From Moraxella osloensis (GTDB lineage: Bacteria > Pseudomonadota > Gammaproteobacteria > Pseudomonadales > Moraxellaceae), in NCBI RefSeq assembly GCF_001553955.1, contig NZ_CP014234.1:1736001-1800000 (forward strand): 64,000 bases of DNA, written 5' to 3'. The translations under genes and the position numbers were made by a program. Below the pieces are notes generated by a model that ran no database searches, had not been told where the DNA came from, and saw only the letters and a program-made list of their open reading frames with translations. This document shows positions 28,192 through 37,834 of the stretch, one piece after another. Every line of letters begins with the position of its first letter. Position 1 is the stretch's first letter.

Positions 28192-29052
28192 ATGGATAAT
28201 AAAAGCAAATTAATTGATTTTGCCGAACACCTTAAACAAGCTGATGGCTTACTCATCACCGCAGGCGCAGGGATGGGCGTGGATTCAGGTTTACCTGACT
28301 TTCGGGGCGATCAAGGCTTTTGGAAAGCCTATCCACCGCTCAAGCATCTGGGCAAAAGCTTTGTCGATATGGCGACGCCAGAACTGTTCCACACCGATCC
28401 AAAATTGGCTTGGGGGTTTTATGGTCTCAGGCTCAATGCATATCGAGCGGTAGAACCGCATCAAGGTTTTCATCTACTTAAAAAATGGTCAGAAACATTA
28501 CTCAATCTTAAAAACGGCTCATTTGTGTTTACCAGTAATGTCGATGGTGAGTTCCAAAAGGTCGGATTTGACGATGATAAGGTTTTTGAATGTCACGGCT
28601 CAATTCATTGGCTACAATGCTTAGATAATTGTATCCGTGATATCTGGTCAGCAGATAATTATACACCTATGGTTGATGAAGAATACTGCCAATTAACCAA
28701 TGAATTTCCAAGCTGTCCACACTGCGGCGGAATCGCTCGTCCCAATATTTTGATGTTTGATGACTGGAAATGGCAAGAACAACATCAATCACCCAAAGAA
28801 TATCAACTTGAACAATGGCTGTTTAATGTCAAAAAATTGGCGATTATCGAACTGGGAGCAGGGACAGCCATTCCTACGGTTCGTAAGTTTGGGGAAAGAT
28901 TAGTATGTTACCCGATTAATGAATCGGTGAGTTTTTTGCGTGTCAATTTGCGAGAACCGCAAGTGCCTGAGAAGGATAATTGTTTTGGGGTGGATTTGGG
29001 GGCGTTGGCTGCTTTAGTGAACTTAGGAGTTATTTTAAAATCTGATATATAG
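28192..29052 (+). CDS. Sir2-family NAD-dependent protein
   Basis: A 286-aa sirtuin. The NAD loop is GAGMGVDSGLPDFRG (residues 25-39), the second NAD motif is TSNVDGEF, the catalytic histidine lies in ECHGSIHW, and a Cys4 zinc site is formed by CLDNC and CPHCGG. It could be a deacetylase or, given the defence setting, an NAD-consuming enzyme; the sequence looks like a conventional sirtuin. It follows the FtsZ-like pair in the same probable operon and could modify them. Confidence 0.82.
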   Translation: MDNKSKLIDFAEHLKQADGLLITAGAGMGVDSGLPDFRGDQGFWKAYPPLKHLGKSFVDMATPELFHTDPKLAWGFYGLRLNAYRAVEPHQGFHLLKKWSETLLNLKNGSFVFTSNVDGEFQKVGFDDDKVFECHGSIHWLQCLDNCIRDIWSADNYTPMVDEEYCQLTNEFPSCPHCGGIARPNILMFDDWKWQEQHQSPKEYQLEQWLFNVKKLAIIELGAGTAIPTVRKFGERLVCYPINESVSFLRVNLREPQVPEKDNCFGVDLGALAALVNLGVILKSDI

Positions 29053-29106
29053 ACAAAATTTTAATGATAAAATTCGATATTCCATTTTAAAGAGGTAATT
29101 ATCAAA

Positions 29107-30807
29107 ATGCAACCTTTGACTAATATTCATAAAATGATTATGGGTAATAAAATCTTGGTTCCTAATTATCAGAGAGCCTATTCTTGGGATATCAGTAAAA
29201 AGAAGGAGGAAAAAAAACAGGTTGAAACATTTTTAATTGACTTGGAAGAATATAGTAGGAGTAGTCGTAATACGTCTTACTATTTTGGTCATTTTCTCTT
29301 CAAGAGTTTGGAAAATGACAAATACCACATTATCGATGGACAACAACGATTAACAACAATCATTATATTCCTCTCTGCTCTATTTAAGCGGTTAAAAGAA
29401 ATTAGACAATTAAATGAATCTGAGCTTGAATTAATAGAAGATATACTTATTCGTCGTGATAAAGCACATTTTAGTACTGTCGCATATGACGATTTCTTTT
29501 TTAAATCCTATATTATTAAGCAAAGTGAGCTTTACAGAGAGTCTTTAACAACGGCATCTAGTAAGAGGCTAGCCGATGCTTTCGATTATTTTAATAAATG
29601 CTTGGAATATAAAGATGAATTATATATCACTAACATGATTGAAGTGGTAACAAATGCAAAATGCACAACTCACGAAGTTTCTAATGAAGCTGAAGCAATT
29701 CAGATGTTTATTTTTCAAAATAATAGAGGTAAGAAACCGTCAAACTTAGAAATTATCAAAGCCATGTTTATGTATCATATCCACCTGTATTCTAAAAAAG
29801 ATGAAGTTGAGATAATTTTAGAAGATATGCAGGAGAGATTTACTAATATTTACACTAAGATATCTAACATTGAAAATTACGTTGATGAAGATGATGTATT
29901 AAATTATACGATGAGAGTGCATTTTAACTCTATATGGGAGGATGGTAGCTTAAAAAGGTTTAACGAAATTTTAGGTAAAGGGTGCTCAGTAGACTTTATC
30001 AAAAGTTTTACAGAGTCTCTTAGTATGAGCTTCGAATATTTATCAGCATTTTTTCATCAAGATCAAAAGAACAATCTGAAGTTTCATTCATTAATCACGC
30101 TTGGAGGTATTGGTATAGCATTACCTTTCGTCATTAAAGCTTATAAATTTAATATTAGTATACAAGATAAAGAAAAACTATTTGAAGCATTAGAGTCTAT
30201 TATGTTACGAGATAAGCTTATAGGTACTCGTGCAGATATACGTTCAAGGATAAGTTATGTGTATGAGAATTTTACAGTTGAAAAGCCTAGTATCGATTTA
30301 ATCATTGAACAAATTGATTATTTAAAAAATGTTAAGCGTAAAGAAGATTGGTGGTCATCATATTGGAATGATGAAAATCTTGATGAAGCACTAAATGGTA
30401 ATATTCATCGTTCAATAGCTAAATTTTTGCTATGGAAGTATGAAGTGGAACTAAGTAAGCTAGGCAAATCAGGATATAAAATTAGTAGATTTGATGATAT
30501 TGAGTTCCCCCATTTAGAACATATAGCCCCCATTACTGAACCTAACACAAAACCACATGGGTATAATGAGTATTCTGAAGAATTTATCAACCAATACTTA
30601 AATTGTATCGGCAACTATTTATTAATATCGCAATCTCATAACTGTAGTATTAGCAATAGTATTTTTGAAGATAAACTTGCAGATTATAAGTATTTAAATC
30701 AACAAGTTGAAATCAGAGATTTTATTGATAATGGTAAGCTTTGGGATATTGAGGCAATTAATAAAAGAAAAAATAAAATCATAAACATGTTGAAGAATAA
30801 AATTTAG
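29107..30807 (+). CDS. DUF262/DUF1524 protein (GmrSD-like)
   Basis: A 566-aa protein. The N-terminal DUF262 carries VPNYQRAYSW and IIDGQQRLTT, typical of GmrS nucleotide-binding domains that form a DGQQR-type active site. The C-terminal region has LEHIAPI followed by an N..GN.LL..Q..N pattern, the His-Me type DUF1524 nuclease signature of GmrD. The fused arrangement suggests a type IV restriction enzyme against modified phage DNA. The gene is very AT-rich compared with its neighbours, and AAAGAGG precedes the start. The order places it downstream of Sir2, 54 bp away. Confidence 0.78.
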   Translation: MQPLTNIHKMIMGNKILVPNYQRAYSWDISKKKEEKKQVETFLIDLEEYSRSSRNTSYYFGHFLFKSLENDKYHIIDGQQRLTTIIIFLSALFKRLKEIRQLNESELELIEDILIRRDKAHFSTVAYDDFFFKSYIIKQSELYRESLTTASSKRLADAFDYFNKCLEYKDELYITNMIEVVTNAKCTTHEVSNEAEAIQMFIFQNNRGKKPSNLEIIKAMFMYHIHLYSKKDEVEIILEDMQERFTNIYTKISNIENYVDEDDVLNYTMRVHFNSIWEDGSLKRFNEILGKGCSVDFIKSFTESLSMSFEYLSAFFHQDQKNNLKFHSLITLGGIGIALPFVIKAYKFNISIQDKEKLFEALESIMLRDKLIGTRADIRSRISYVYENFTVEKPSIDLIIEQIDYLKNVKRKEDWWSSYWNDENLDEALNGNIHRSIAKFLLWKYEVELSKLGKSGYKISRFDDIEFPHLEHIAPITEPNTKPHGYNEYSEEFINQYLNCIGNYLLISQSHNCSISNSIFEDKLADYKYLNQQVEIRDFIDNGKLWDIEAINKRKNKIINMLKNKI

Positions 30808-30871
30808 TAGTCAAGCTATTAAGATTTTAGCAACTGAAAATATATATGCTCTAATATTCATTGTATCCATA

Positions 30872-31561
30872 ACTTACACTATTGGCGACGTATACGGCTG
30901 TAACTAACAGCTCATCGTCTTGCTATCTGCTCTAAATATCTAATCCGATGACACGCTGATTTTCTTAGGCGATGTCATCGATAGGGGAGCAGATAGTAAA
31001 GGCGTGCTTGATACTATCATGCAATATCAGATTCTTTGTCATGTTATTTTGATAAAGGGCAACCACGAAGAAATGATGCTAGGTGCAGTTTACGAGCGAG
31101 AATATCTCAAATACTGGCTAAAATTTGGTGGTATCGAAACCCTACAATCTTTTGGCGTAACCTTTGGCGTAACCATTGATTTGCAAGGGCTACTGCAAAT
31201 TCCTTATGTTTACTACAAACTGTTAAAAACGAGTCTGCCTTATTACCAAACAGATGATTTTATCTTTACCCATGCCACACCCTTGCCACACACACCTACC
31301 AATGGACAAACAAACCGATGACAGTTTACGCTGGCGATTTATTCCGCACGATGGACAAGAAGATCACATCTCAGGCAAAACCATCATTTGCGGACATTCA
31401 GCACAAAAAAACGGCAAAGTTTACCATCAAAATGGCTTAATTTGTGTCGATACCTTCGCACATGGCGGTGGTTATCTGACAGCGATTGAAGTTAGTCAAA
31501 TGAGGATTTATCAAGTCGATTTAAATGGCAATGTGCAACATTTTGATTTAGCCAAACTTTA
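30872..31561 (+). pseudogene. Metallophosphoesterase (PrpA/B-like Ser/Thr phosphatase) pseudogene
   Basis: Traces of a calcineurin-like phosphatase in broken frames. TIGDVYGC (compare GDIHGC) is followed by two in-frame stops (after GCN and after SALNI). The frame then continues with DTLIFLGDVIDRGADSKGV, KGNHEEMM and FTHATPL, and shifts near 31315 into the frame encoding IICGHSAQKNGKV and CVDTFAHGGGYL. The expected start codon is ATA. It is non-functional as it stands. It lies between the DUF262 gene and the second WYL regulator and shows decay inside block A. Confidence 0.8.
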
Positions 31562-31578
31562 GCATTTTAGGAAAAATA

Positions 31579-32661
31579 ATGCCTAGTATCATGGAAAAAA
31601 ACCGTGGCGAACGCTTAATTCTGCTATATCAGAATTTACCCAAAGGCGAAAAAAATGCCAAAACCTTAAGCGAGCTTCTAGCCATTTTTAACCCTATAGG
31701 CGAAAAAGCACAGAGCCGAGCCAAACTGCTAGAAAAAGACTTAATTTCTTTATATTTACTGTTTGGCGATAACTCAATTTGCCGCATTCCAAAATGGACG
31801 AATGAAAGTATCGCAGGCAAAACGCCAAAATATTACCTTCACCCCAACTTTACCTTAGACAGCTTTGACAACGAAAACCTATTCTTTTGGGAAATGCTCG
31901 ATAAATTTACTGCCAACTATTTACCGAAGGATATTCACAACACCCTAACTGCCAAGATTGCGAATGTAAAAAATCATCAGAATCTGCAATATCACATTAG
32001 TCAGCTTGGGCAATGGAAAAACCACCTATTTACGATACCAAGTTTATTGCAAGCGCCTAAATACGATGACGCTATTATCAATAAGATTCATCAAGCCATT
32101 ATCGATGGCAAAAAATTAGAAATCCGTTATCTAGCAAAATGGGCAAATGAGCCTGTTACGCGGTGGGTTTATCCCAGAGGATTGATATTTATCGATAATA
32201 TGATTTACCTAACTGCTTTTTACAAAGTAGAGGAGAGTATATCGACGGCTGAAAAAGTCTATTTAGATGCTAACCGCAATTACGCCATCATACGCATCCA
32301 ATCCGTACAGATTTTAGAAGAGCCAATACCCAATTGGGTGAATGATTTAAGTTTGGAAGAATTAAGTCGAAAAGGCGTGCTTGAAACCCATTTAACGCAG
32401 CGAGGAAAGCCAATTATATTAAGGCTTAAAATTAATCATATTGCTGCCCAACATCTGACCGAGCGGCCGTTGTCAAACGATCAAACTTTAGAAAAGATGG
32501 ATGAAAAAAACTTACTACTTACAGCGACCGTAATGAATACCGTAAGGCTTGAAGATTGGCTAATCAGTATGTCGCATATGTCAGAAGTCATTGAGCCTGT
32601 TAAGCTTAGAGAAATAATTATTGATAGATTAACGGATGGACTGAATCAATACACCAAATAA
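31579..32661 (+). CDS. WYL-domain transcriptional regulator 2
   Basis: A 360-aa regulator with an N-terminal winged-helix-like part (RLILLYQNLPKGEKNAKTLSEL, SRAKLLEKDL) and a WYL domain (KKLEIRYLAKW, WVYPRGLIFIDNMIYLTAFYK), ending in a WCX-like segment with VRLEDWLISMSHMSEVIEP. It likely binds DNA and senses a nucleic-acid or nucleotide signal. It is only distantly similar to the first WYL protein at 22265. It starts 18 bp after the phosphatase pseudogene, which was probably once its operon partner. Confidence 0.8.
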   Translation: MPSIMEKNRGERLILLYQNLPKGEKNAKTLSELLAIFNPIGEKAQSRAKLLEKDLISLYLLFGDNSICRIPKWTNESIAGKTPKYYLHPNFTLDSFDNENLFFWEMLDKFTANYLPKDIHNTLTAKIANVKNHQNLQYHISQLGQWKNHLFTIPSLLQAPKYDDAIINKIHQAIIDGKKLEIRYLAKWANEPVTRWVYPRGLIFIDNMIYLTAFYKVEESISTAEKVYLDANRNYAIIRIQSVQILEEPIPNWVNDLSLEELSRKGVLETHLTQRGKPIILRLKINHIAAQHLTERPLSNDQTLEKMDEKNLLLTATVMNTVRLEDWLISMSHMSEVIEPVKLREIIIDRLTDGLNQYTK

Positions 32662-32867
32662 AATTATCAAATAGTAGCTTTAGATTAAAATTAAAACAAT
32701 GTCAAATTAGTGATAATTAAAAACCAAATTAGAACTAATTTTATGTTAAGGATTTAAGATTAACATGCTTTTTTATGTCATTTATAAGTATTATCCATAA
32801 CTACCCAATTTAATCGTAAAGCCAACAAAACCTTGGCGAAAAAGCTGCTATTCCTAAAGCAATCTAC

Positions 32868-33113
32868 GTGATCGATGAACTATCCTTAATCGTGGTAGTT
32901 AAAGTATTTAAACCTACATTAAAACGTCAAGTGAGTGTGATGGCTGTCAATAAGTTATTGCAACAACATCATATCGACCCTACCGTCAGCAGCAAAGATG
33001 ATTCTACTTATGGGTTTATTGTTTTGGTAAAACTAAACCAAAATATGTCACGGCAACAACAAGCTGAAAAAGTGTTGGATCAATTGACTATTCATTGGCA
33101 ATGGGCTGAATAA
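32868..33113 (+). CDS. Small hypothetical ORF, possibly a 5'-truncated gene
   Basis: An 81-codon frame starting with GTG and lacking a visible ribosome site. The frame stays open for 16 codons upstream (encoding LGEKAAIPKAIY) without a start, so it may be the end of a larger lost gene. I do not recognise the product. The stretch 32662-32867 ahead of it holds the TTAGAACTAA inverted repeat (32729) and no gene. Confidence 0.35.
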   Translation: MIDELSLIVVVKVFKPTLKRQVSVMAVNKLLQQHHIDPTVSSKDDSTYGFIVLVKLNQNMSRQQQAEKVLDQLTIHWQWAE

Positions 33114-33209
33114 ATTGCTAAATAATAAAAGCAACAGCCTGACTAGGCGATGGCACAAGATAAGCGGCAGTATGCGTAGGCTTATTTCACCGCATAGGAT
33201 AAAAAGTGT

Positions 33210-33515
33210 TCAACGATACCCCAATTTAAGTACTAATCCAAATGGCCGGAAAATCTGATTAATCGTATTGACACTATAATTGCCATTGTCATTTTCCACG
33301 TCAGAAATCGTTTTACGAGAGAACTTGACCAATGTTGCAAACGCATCTTGTTTAACCCCTAGTATATCAATACGGAGTTTCTTTAGCAGTTCACCTTGGG
33401 TCAATTCACCTTGCATAAATTGCTCAATCACTTGGTCTCGGGCCTGCGTGCGACTTAATCCTTGTAAATCGGGTGCGGCATCAGACGCCCGCTGACGATT
33501 TAGTAAGTTATTCAT
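33210..33515 (-). CDS. XRE-family antitoxin-like regulator (HipB-like)
   Basis: A 101-aa protein with a C-terminal HTH (LGVKQDAFATLVKFSRKTISDVENDNG) and the fGL.LKL ending common to HipB-type antitoxins. It overlaps the upstream small ORF by four bases. In an intact locus it would bind the promoter and neutralise a HipA-type kinase, but here the kinase genes are only fragments. Confidence 0.7.
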   Translation of the reverse strand: MNNLLNRQRASDAAPDLQGLSRTQARDQVIEQFMQGELTQGELLKKLRIDILGVKQDAFATLVKFSRKTISDVENDNGNYSVNTINQIFRPFGLVLKLGYR

Positions 33516-33733
33516 AGCAATCCCCAGTCTTGTAAGCGTTTTGGCAAATAATCAAACGCAATCGCTGGATGCAATAAGATTTTTTCACTGACGCCTCGTT
33601 GTTGCAATCGATTCGGTAAATCGACCAATTTCTCGGCAGTTTGCTTAAGTTCTTCAAGTAAAATTGAAGGCTCTATCAAATCTGACAAGCTCTCACAGAT
33701 GGCGATAAAGTTATAACGACCTTGAAAAAGCAT
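33512..33733 (-). pseudogene. HipA-like toxin, C-terminal remnant
   Basis: A 73-codon frame ending LPKRLQDWGLL, which looks like the tail of HipA-family proteins. The central kinase domain (P-loop, HxDxxxxN and DFD motifs) is absent. It overlaps the upstream remnant out of frame, consistent with an internal deletion. It could instead be a real small partner protein as in three-gene HipBST loci; I favour the remnant reading weakly. Confidence 0.4.
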
Positions 33734-33875
33734 ACCAATTATCGGTTAGGTAATGCTTAAAGCTGTAATCACCAAGATAAGCGATTTCAATCAAGTTATA
33801 CTCGTCAAAAGTGAGTTCAGCAATGTCCTGCCATTGTTGATCTAAAAAACCCTGGAAGGTTAGAGAGTGTTTCAT
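33711..33875 (-). pseudogene. HipA-like toxin, N-terminal remnant
   Basis: About 54 codons starting MKHSLTFQGFLDQQWQDIAELTF and ending YAFSRSL. They resemble the N-terminal subdomain of HipA-type proteins. The longer frame up to 33971 has no ribosome site or plausible extra sequence. The kinase core expected next is missing. Confidence 0.4.
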
Positions 33876-33954
33876 AGAGAATTTAATGAGTGATATATTA
33901 CTTATTATAAGAATATTCACTCGTTTATGAAAGATATAGGTTACATAATATTTA

Positions 33955-36900
33955 TCACACAAACTTCTCAAACAACCCTAGCAGCTCATCTTCACTCAGC
34001 TTGATATCGCCCTCATGGTCAGTGCTTAGGATAGATTGAGCTAGTTCGGCTTTATTTTTTTGCATATCTAAGATTTTCTCTTCAATGCTTTGGTTGGTGA
34101 TGAGTTTATACACAAACACAGGTTTGTCTTGCCCAATCCGCCATGCCCTATCAGAGGCTTGGTCTTCGGCGGCAGGGTTCCACCAAGGGTCATAATGAAT
34201 CACCGTGTCAGCGGTGGTCAAGTTTAGTCCCACGCCGCCCGCTTTTAGGCTAATCAAAAACACAGGCACTTGCCCCGATTGGAATGCCTCAATCGCCTCA
34301 CTACGTTTTTTGGTTTGCCCGGTTAGCTTGCTAAAGCCGATGTTTTCACTCTGCAGTCGCTGCTCGATTAGGGCAAGCATACTGGTAAATTGAGAAAATA
34401 TCAGAACTTTCCGTCCCTCAGCCACCATATCGGTGACGGTTTCTATCAGATAATCGAGTTTGGCAGAGTGCATGGCTTTGGATTTGACCGCGCTTTTACC
34501 CTTCGGCAAGCTATCTAAATTTAACAAGCTAGGATGACAACAGACTTGACGTAATTTGAGCAAGGCATCTAAAATCTGAATTTGACTGCGTTTAAAACCT
34601 TGCTGGGCGATGATTTGTTTGATACTGTCTTGCATGGTGGCTCGCACCGCTTCATACAGCTTGGACTGCTCGTCATTCATGTCAATATTGACTTCGATGG
34701 TGGTTTTGGGCGGTAGTTCTTTCGCAACGTCGGTTTTTAAACGTCGAAGCATGAAGGGTTTGATTCTATTGACCAGTCGTTCCCGTTTTCGGTTATCGCC
34801 TTTTTTCTCAATCGGATGGCGGTAGTGTTTGTTAAACACGTCTTGACTGCCCAAAAACCCTGGCATCAGAAAATAAAACAGTGACCACAGTTCGCCTAGA
34901 TGATTTTCCATCGGCGTGCCTGTCAAACACAGACGATGTTTGGCGGTGAGTGAGCGTAGCACTTGCGCCGATTTACTGTGGGGATTTTTGATGTTTTGCG
35001 CTTCATCAAGAATGATTTGGTGGAATTGGTGAGTTTTCAACAGCTCTTTATCTCGCACCACGAGCGGATAGGTAGTGAGGACGATGTCATGCTGTTTGAT
35101 TTTGTCAAAATCATCATGGCGATTTGCCCCATGCAGTAGCAAAACCGACAACTCTGGGGTGAATTTTTCGGTTTCTTTTTGCCAGTTGTGCATGAGCGAC
35201 GTGGGTGCAACGATGAGTACAGGTCGCTCGGTCAAATGCCCTGCTTGTTTTTCCATGAGGATATGAGCCAGCGTTTGGGCGGTTTTGCCCAGCCCCATGT
35301 CATCAGCTAATATACCGCCATGTTCAGTCTGTGCCAAAAACTGCAGCCAAGCCAAGCCTTGCTGCTGATAGGGTCGTAATTCCCCAATAAATCCTTGTGG
35401 CGTAGGTAAATTTGACTGATAGCCTGCTTTAAGCTTTTCGCTAAAAGTTTTAAGTTTTTCTGGCATTTGCCATGCCATGCCAAGCGTGTGTTCAAGGTCA
35501 ACTAACTGCTGAGCGTCATACCTATCAATTTTTCGCTCGTTTTGTGATAACAGATGGGTTAAATTTTGCAAAATTGGCAAAATATCTTTAAAAGCCACTG
35601 CCAATGCAGGACGACCTTGTCCGACATTGATGGCAAATAGATGGTCTTTGTCAAACAGTTGCTCGATATTTTTATGCATCAGATAAGGATATTGCTCAAG
35701 CAAATACGCCACGATATTGAGTAAATCATATCGATGCCCTTCGCTATCACTGATTGTTGCTCCGATTTCAAACCAATGATTGCCATCATCGCCGTTTTCG
35801 CCTGTCAAAGGTTCGACAAGCAATTCTAGGTTTTGGGAAAGGTCAGCGTTAATTGGGCTATCGGCTAAATGCTCGACTTGCCAGCCGATTTCATGGAATT
35901 TATCGATGGGTAATAAAGTACTTAAGGCTTGATTGTGCTCAATGGTGGCTTGATGTCGGCTGACAGTTGAGCCGATTTTGAGCCATTCAAAGGTGTTACA
36001 TTGTTTTTTTAACCCCCGTATGGCTTTGTTTTCCGCTTTAATATCTCGGTATTGCTGATAGCGTTTACCATTTTTTTGGGTAGTAAAAAATGGGATTTCA
36101 GCGTCCATTCGGGCAGGGATTTCACCGGTTTCATAGGCAAAGCTAAGCTCGGCTTTGACATATTGTTTGTCTATCCATTGCTGTTGCCAGTAGTCTCGTC
36201 GCATATTGTAGGGCAATTGCTGCGTATCAATATGACCAAAGCGAATGATTGGCTGTGGCGTCCCATAGATTTTTTCAATCGGTTGCAGGTTTTTAGGTTT
36301 GGGCAGTTTTTGCGTCATTTGATGACTGGATAAAACCTCTGCTACGTCATTTGCCATGGCTTTGGGAATCACAGGCATGGTCAGCAATCGGTACAAGACG
36401 TCATTGGGCATATCGCCAATCGCCTCGCTATTGACCAAGCCGATTTTGCCGTTGGCGTGATGGATATAGGTCAAAGGCTTAGTCAATAGGATATCAAGAT
36501 TTTCGGTTTGCCCAAACCCATGGCGATATTGGTTGCTATCAAGCAAACTAAATTGCAGTTTTTCGCCGTATTGGGTGGGCTCTTGCCATTCAATGGTCAG
36601 CGTTAAAATCTCATCAGTCCAAGTGATAGGGTGAAATTGCGCTGCTCGCCAATCCTTATCCCAGTGGGCTTTATCATACAAAATTTTATCGTTGATAAGC
36701 TGCTGTAATAAGTTTAGCGGGAGGTCGTTCGCTATCATACTATGCTGCGCAAAAGCGGCACGGTCTTGGTCTTTGACATGGTCATAAATTTGAGTAAATA
36801 AGGCTTTTGTCGTAATAGGAATTGAATAGCTGTAGTAAACATTGCTGTACTGTGTATAGGTTTTAGCTTCACGGATTTCGCCTGATTTGATACGGCGAAC

Positions 36901-37530
36901 TTTGATAAGCTCAAGCTGTAATTGACCAAATTTATGTTCAATTAGATAGACAAAGGGCGAGGGCTCGCTAGTGGCGCTGGGGTTTTTTTGGGTTTTAGCC
37001 AATTCTTTTAAATTTTGGTTTAAATTTTTAAGCCAAAGTTTGGCTTCGTCATGTTGTTTGCTATTATGAACATTTGGGCTGTTAAAATTATTAATAGGCG
37101 ATGCATTTAAACGTTTGGCTAATGTATCGGTGATATCTTGATACTCTATTGGATTATCAAACTGAGCAATCTTCTGCATTAACTCTTGCATAAATTCTTG
37201 ATTCTGAACCAAAAACTTCTTCATTGGGTCGTTTTTTTCGTCTTCTTGGTCTCGAAAAAGCCGTGCCAAAGCTGCCCCATGCTTACAAAAACTGCCGACA
37301 GGGCAGGTACAATCACTTTGGGTGATACGCTGACTGGCTTTGTGATAGGCAATTTGGGTATGGTATTTTTTCGTGCCTTTAATATCGGCTTGTAATTGAG
37401 TGGTTTGAGCCGTTTCGGTTCGCTCAAGGCTTTCAAGGTTGATTCTGCTGACATATTCAAGGCTACGACTGATAGTCTGGCTATTAAATTTATGCAGTAA
37501 ATTGGCGAGGGTGGTGATAGATTTTGACAT
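33955..37530 (-). CDS. SWIM zinc-finger SNF2-family helicase
   Basis: A ~1191-aa Swi2/Snf2 ATPase. The SWIM finger CTCPVGSFCKHGAAL lies ~85 residues in. The ATPase core is LADDMGLGKTAQT (motif I), LDEAQNIKN (II), LTGTPMENH (III), SLKAGGVGLNLT (V) and DRAWRIGQDKPV (VI). It would remodel protein-DNA or DNA-RNA complexes. Similar proteins are common in bacterial islands and in some defence loci, but no fixed partner is seen here. I use the ATG at 37530; the longer frame begins with TTG at 37566. Confidence 0.88.
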   Translation of the reverse strand: MSKSITTLANLLHKFNSQTISRSLEYVSRINLESLERTETAQTTQLQADIKGTKKYHTQIAYHKASQRITQSDCTCPVGSFCKHGAALARLFRDQEDEKNDPMKKFLVQNQEFMQELMQKIAQFDNPIEYQDITDTLAKRLNASPINNFNSPNVHNSKQHDEAKLWLKNLNQNLKELAKTQKNPSATSEPSPFVYLIEHKFGQLQLELIKVRRIKSGEIREAKTYTQYSNVYYSYSIPITTKALFTQIYDHVKDQDRAAFAQHSMIANDLPLNLLQQLINDKILYDKAHWDKDWRAAQFHPITWTDEILTLTIEWQEPTQYGEKLQFSLLDSNQYRHGFGQTENLDILLTKPLTYIHHANGKIGLVNSEAIGDMPNDVLYRLLTMPVIPKAMANDVAEVLSSHQMTQKLPKPKNLQPIEKIYGTPQPIIRFGHIDTQQLPYNMRRDYWQQQWIDKQYVKAELSFAYETGEIPARMDAEIPFFTTQKNGKRYQQYRDIKAENKAIRGLKKQCNTFEWLKIGSTVSRHQATIEHNQALSTLLPIDKFHEIGWQVEHLADSPINADLSQNLELLVEPLTGENGDDGNHWFEIGATISDSEGHRYDLLNIVAYLLEQYPYLMHKNIEQLFDKDHLFAINVGQGRPALAVAFKDILPILQNLTHLLSQNERKIDRYDAQQLVDLEHTLGMAWQMPEKLKTFSEKLKAGYQSNLPTPQGFIGELRPYQQQGLAWLQFLAQTEHGGILADDMGLGKTAQTLAHILMEKQAGHLTERPVLIVAPTSLMHNWQKETEKFTPELSVLLLHGANRHDDFDKIKQHDIVLTTYPLVVRDKELLKTHQFHQIILDEAQNIKNPHSKSAQVLRSLTAKHRLCLTGTPMENHLGELWSLFYFLMPGFLGSQDVFNKHYRHPIEKKGDNRKRERLVNRIKPFMLRRLKTDVAKELPPKTTIEVNIDMNDEQSKLYEAVRATMQDSIKQIIAQQGFKRSQIQILDALLKLRQVCCHPSLLNLDSLPKGKSAVKSKAMHSAKLDYLIETVTDMVAEGRKVLIFSQFTSMLALIEQRLQSENIGFSKLTGQTKKRSEAIEAFQSGQVPVFLISLKAGGVGLNLTTADTVIHYDPWWNPAAEDQASDRAWRIGQDKPVFVYKLITNQSIEEKILDMQKNKAELAQSILSTDHEGDIKLSEDELLGLFEKFV

Positions 37531-37605
37531 AAGACTGAATATTTTTAGATGTAAATAAATAGGCAAGCGTTTTTAATTAAAGTAATGGTAGAAAGCACTC
37601 GACAT

Positions 37606-37711
37606 TTAACCTTTATTAGCTATCATGCCACTAAGAATACTTGCCACCGGGTAAATTAACTGCAAAGAAACACTTTCAAGCTTAACAAAGCCTTCATGTT
37701 GATAATACACT
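37606..37711 (-). pseudogene. Possible GNAT acetyltransferase C-terminal remnant
   Basis: About 34 codons (VYYQHEGFVKLESVSLQL, then IYPVASIL) with the YY.HEGF pattern typical of the end of GNAT acetyltransferases. The frame is closed upstream by TGA and no start exists, so only a remnant could remain. Confidence 0.3.
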
Positions 37712-37744
37712 CAATGGCTATATGTACGTCGAATTTCTTTAGAT

Positions 37745-37796
37745 TATATTTATTCTAACATTTTTCATTTGTAAAATGTTAGAATAAATATATAAT
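37745..37796 (+). promoter_or_regulatory. Promoter overlapped by a perfect 20-bp inverted repeat
   Basis: Left arm TATATTTATTCTAACATTTT (37745-37764) and its exact complement (37773-37792) are separated by 8 bases. A -35 TTGTAA (37769) and -10 TATAAT (37791-37796) with a 16-bp spacer overlap the right arm. This is a likely operator or cruciform controlling the AAA_14 gene. Confidence 0.6.
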
Positions 37797-37834
37797 ACAT
37801 TTGTAAAAAGTAAATTTAAGAATTAGAGTTCGTT

